Positions 4,070 to 6,733 of a stretch of 6,733 bases of DNA are shown piece by piece; position 1 is the first letter of the stretch, and the number at the start of each line of letters is the position of its first letter. The stretch is from contig DAOWFT010000197.1 of NCBI GenBank assembly GCA_030637845.1, forward strand, positions 1-6,733, written 5' to 3'. Source of the DNA: Thalassospiraceae bacterium. GTDB taxonomy: Bacteria; Pseudomonadota; Alphaproteobacteria; Rhodospirillales; Magnetovibrionaceae. The position numbers and the translations under genes were made by a program. Under the pieces are notes generated by a model. The model was not told the origin of the DNA. It worked only from the letters and a program-made list of their open reading frames with translations, and ran no database searches.

Positions 4070-6442
4070 ATGCTACTTAAGATTTTAAAACCGCTTGATA
4101 AAAAACTAGTTCGTGACCTTATGCGTATGTGGGGGCAGGGGCTGGCCATTGCCATGGTCGTCGGCGCCGGGGTTGCGGTATATGTGATGAGCGAAGGAAT
4201 GCTAAGGTCGCTTACCGATACCCGTGATGCATATTATGAACGCTATGGCTTTGCCGATGTGTTTGCAACGCTCAAGCGCGCACCCAACAGCACCATGGGT
4301 AAAATACAATCCATCCCCGGCGTGCGTCAGGCCGAGGGACGTATTTCAAAAATGGCAACGCTTGATATGCCGGGCCTTAACGAACCGGCACAAGAGCGCA
4401 TTATTTCTTATCCGCAAAGCGATCACCCGGCTATTAACCGTTTGCATCTGGTTGCGGGCGGGTGGTTTACCCCCGGCGTTTCCGATGAGGTGTTGGTTGC
4501 CGAGGCATTTACCATAGCCCACAACCTTAAACCCAAAGATACGCTAACGGCGCTTATAAATGGCAAAAAAAGAAAACTCAAAATAGCCGGAATAGTGCTT
4601 TCACCTGAATTTGTTTATGCACTTGCCCCCGGTGCCATGTTCCCCGATGACGAGCGTTTTGCCATTATGTGGATGGCGAGGCCGCAGTTGGCCGGAATTT
4701 TCAATATGAAGGGAACCTTTAACGAGGCGGTTATAAAGCTCGAGCCCGGCGCAGACAAACATGAAGTAATCGCAAGGGTCGATGCGGTGCTTGAACCTTA
4801 TGGTTCAACCGGGGCGCTGGGGCGTGACCGTCAAGTATCGGACTGGTTTCTTTCTGGCGAGATGAAACAGTTGGCCAATATGGGGCGCATTGCCCCGCCC
4901 ATATTTTTTGTAGTTGCCATATATCTTTTGAATATAACCATATCCAGATGGGTAGAATTGGAAAGATCGGAAATAGGCCTGTTAAAAGCCTTTGGTTATT
5001 CTACCCGTGCGGTTGCCGCCCACTATCTCAAGTTTGTAATTGCCATAACCGTAATTGGTGTTTTTATGGGCAGCATTGCCGGAACATGGCTTGGCTGGGG
5101 CTTGGCCTCCATGTACGAAGAATTTTTCCATTTCCCATTTTTGTATTTTAACCTTGATGTGACCGTTTACGTTGTTGCCGGCTTGCTAAGTTGCACGGCT
5201 GCAGTGCTGGGAACAATTAGAGCCGTAAGGCGTGCGGTAAAAATATCTCCAGCCGAGGCAATGGTTCCACAACCGCCAACTTTATACAGACACGGCAAAT
5301 CCGAGCGGTTAATAAAAGGCGCATTGGGGCCAACCAGAATGATTATAAGGCACCTTTTGCGCTGGCCTATGCGCTCAGCCCTTACCTGTATGGGTATCAG
5401 TCTTGGGGTTGCGGTTCTTATTTCTGTAATGTTTTTTGAAGACGCAACCGATGCCATGGTTGAAACCCAATTTTCCTTGATTGAGGTACAGGACGCGACC
5501 GTTACCTTTGGCGAGGTAAAATCATCCGGAGTAATGCAAAATATTGAATCCATGCCCGGGGTTCTTGCGGCTGAACCGTTTAGGTATGTTCCGGTAACAA
5601 TAAAGTTTGGATCAAGCGAACGGCGGATGCTTCTTAAAGGCTTACCTGCAAACGCAAGGCTTAACCGTGTTCTTGATAAAAACCTGAAACCAGTTTCGGT
5701 GGCGGTCGAAGGCATTACCTTGTCATCAAAACTAAGCGAGATGCTGGGCGCTGGTCTGGGCGATGTTGTTAGCGTAAAGGTTCATGATGGTCGTAGACCG
5801 ACATTGCGCTTGCCGGTGACAATGATCTCGGAAACGTTTATTGCCAGCCCGGCGTTTATGGAAATATCGGCCCTAAACCGCGCACTAAAAGAGGGGAAAA
5901 ATACTTCCGGTGCCCATATTATGCTTGATGATGCGCTGTCGGATGATTTTTATTTAGCAATAAAAGCAACCCCCTCCATTGCACAGGTAGCGGTGAAGGA
6001 AGCAATGCTAAAGGCATTTAACGACACCATGTCTGAAAACATAAACATAATGAATTTTTTTAATACAATTTTTGCCGTGGTAATTGCGGTTGGGGTTGTT
6101 TACAACGCGGGCCGCATTTCACTTTCCGAACGATCTCGTGAACTTGCCAGTTTGCGCGTATTGGGTTTTACCCGGGGTGAGGCATCGTATATTCTATTGG
6201 GTGAGCTTGGCATTCTTTTGCTTTTGGCGCTGCCCATTGGCTCTTTGTTCGGGTATGGTCTGGCCTGGTTTTGGGCGCTATCATTGGATACCGACCTTTA
6301 CCGTGTGCCTCTGGTTATATCCAGCGCCACATTTGGCTACTCTATTTTAGTGGTTGTTCTGGCTGGAGTTGCCACGGCAATCGGAACCCATTACCAAATT
6401 ATAAACTTGAACTTGATTGAAGCATTAAAGACAAGAGAATAA
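4070..6442 (+). CDS. FtsX-family ABC permease with two repeats, 790 residues
   Basis: This inner-membrane partner of the preceding ATPase has about eight membrane helices: 24-42, 275-291, 320-345, 363-383, 436-455, 661-680, 705-732 and 753-772. The layout is two FtsX units, each one helix, a large periplasmic domain (about 45-270 and 458-655), then three helices. The conserved loop after the second helix of each unit is seen twice: ERSEIGLLKAFGYSTRAV (297-314) and ERSRELASLRVLGFTRGEA (687-705). Start choice: an in-frame ATG at 3995 lies inside the ATPase gene, whereas ATG 4070 follows the ATPase stop by 4 bases with GGTGA just upstream, so 4070 is used. The duplicated form differs from single-unit MacB and LolC/E and resembles large FtsX-type permeases paired with an adaptor. 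The substrate is unknown. Confidence 0.9.
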   Translation: MLLKILKPLDKKLVRDLMRMWGQGLAIAMVVGAGVAVYVMSEGMLRSLTDTRDAYYERYGFADVFATLKRAPNSTMGKIQSIPGVRQAEGRISKMATLDMPGLNEPAQERIISYPQSDHPAINRLHLVAGGWFTPGVSDEVLVAEAFTIAHNLKPKDTLTALINGKKRKLKIAGIVLSPEFVYALAPGAMFPDDERFAIMWMARPQLAGIFNMKGTFNEAVIKLEPGADKHEVIARVDAVLEPYGSTGALGRDRQVSDWFLSGEMKQLANMGRIAPPIFFVVAIYLLNITISRWVELERSEIGLLKAFGYSTRAVAAHYLKFVIAITVIGVFMGSIAGTWLGWGLASMYEEFFHFPFLYFNLDVTVYVVAGLLSCTAAVLGTIRAVRRAVKISPAEAMVPQPPTLYRHGKSERLIKGALGPTRMIIRHLLRWPMRSALTCMGISLGVAVLISVMFFEDATDAMVETQFSLIEVQDATVTFGEVKSSGVMQNIESMPGVLAAEPFRYVPVTIKFGSSERRMLLKGLPANARLNRVLDKNLKPVSVAVEGITLSSKLSEMLGAGLGDVVSVKVHDGRRPTLRLPVTMISETFIASPAFMEISALNRALKEGKNTSGAHIMLDDALSDDFYLAIKATPSIAQVAVKEAMLKAFNDTMSENINIMNFFNTIFAVVIAVGVVYNAGRISLSERSRELASLRVLGFTRGEASYILLGELGILLLLALPIGSLFGYGLAWFWALSLDTDLYRVPLVISSATFGYSILVVVLAGVATAIGTHYQIINLNLIEALKTRE

Positions 6443-6468
6443 CCACAAGCAGCCTTAGGAATATTTCA

Positions 6469-6733
6469 ATGGCTAACGATAAAGTAAAATCTGCAACTGC
6501 AAACAGCCGCATGGTGTGGGCTGGGCTTGTGGGCTTGCTCGGCATCTTTCTTGTCTGGGCCTTTTGGCCGGATGCAGTTCCCGTTGATATTGAAGAAGTA
6601 TCAATTGGTGAAATGAGCGTCTATGTCGAAGGCGAAGGCCATACCAGAGTTAAAGATATCTATAAAATTTCCGCACCCGTTTCCGGTCGGGTATTGCGTA
6701 TTGATGCGGAATCCGGTGACCCTGTAATTGCCA
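6469..6733 (+). CDS. HlyD-type periplasmic adaptor subunit, N-terminal part (partial)
   Basis: The gene starts at ATG 6469, with AGGA 8 bases upstream, and is cut by the window end after 88 complete codons. A short polar N-terminus is followed by one membrane anchor (about residues 15-32, VWAGLVGLLGIFLVWAFW). The periplasmic part then shows the features of a membrane-fusion protein: an EEVSIGEMSVYVEGEG strand, TRVKDIYKISAPVSGRV and the start of the lipoyl-like half (RIDAESGDPVIA). Such adaptors link an inner-membrane exporter to an outer-membrane channel of TolC type. The 26-base gap to the permease indicates a three-gene exporter operon. No outer-membrane partner is visible. Assignment to the family is firm; the exact subfamily is not. 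Confidence 0.88.
   Translation, partial: MANDKVKSATANSRMVWAGLVGLLGIFLVWAFWPDAVPVDIEEVSIGEMSVYVEGEGHTRVKDIYKISAPVSGRVLRIDAESGDPVIA

Noticed and set aside
5167..5715. 182-residue minus-strand frame inside the permease
   Set aside because: It is antisense to a well-supported FtsX permease, with no ribosome site and no recognisable domain.
3325..6733. The ABC operon as the type I secretion machine for the RTX protein
   Set aside because: Type I exporters use an ATPase fused to a six-helix membrane domain. Here the ATPase stands alone and the permease is FtsX-type, so only the adaptor superficially fits; the operon is also separated by the 44-residue gene and terminators.
1..6733. CRISPR array, tRNA, insertion sequence or phage attachment site
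   Set aside because: No spaced direct repeats, cloverleaf, transposase-like frame or terminal inverted repeats were found by reading both strands.

Overview
The window looks like a piece of a Gram-negative chromosome, most likely a marine alphaproteobacterium. This rests on moderate GC, a BCCT-type transporter, a large acidic cysteine-free RTX protein with a type I secretion tail, and an ABC/FtsX/HlyD-type exporter. The taxonomic call is inference; no rRNA or housekeeping marker is present.

Layout. Bases 1-353 (+): the last codons of a BCCT-family transporter, overlapping a 90-residue single-pass membrane protein. Bases 350-2731 (-): a 793-residue RTX protein that converges on the small gene, with overlapping stop codons. 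Bases 2732-3022: a regulatory gap holding a perfect CRP-type palindrome with a well-placed -10 box for the RTX gene, two short dyads in the core promoter, and two terminator hairpins for the next gene. Bases 3023-3157 (-): a 44-residue single-pass membrane protein with its own ribosome site. Bases 3158-3324: a short divergent promoter gap. Bases 3325-6733 (+): a compact operon of a LolD/MacB-type ATPase, a 790-residue eight-helix FtsX-type permease, and the start of an HlyD-type periplasmic adaptor, cut by the window end.

The standout is the RTX protein. Its centre (about residues 345-663) is not a generic von Willebrand A domain. It reads through as the integrin beta-subunit I-like domain, with the DLSYS metal site, the DKPxxPY loop, the TTD motif, a DYP motif and the IIPVFAV strand. 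It is flanked on both sides by sequence resembling the two halves of the integrin hybrid domain, as in animal beta integrins. The module sits between two calcium-binding RTX blocks and ends in a type I secretion-like tail, suggesting a secreted, calcium- and possibly magnesium-dependent adhesin. Its promoter appears to be class II CRP-dependent. The dedicated type I exporter is not in the window; the neighbouring ABC operon is of a different class and probably exports something else.
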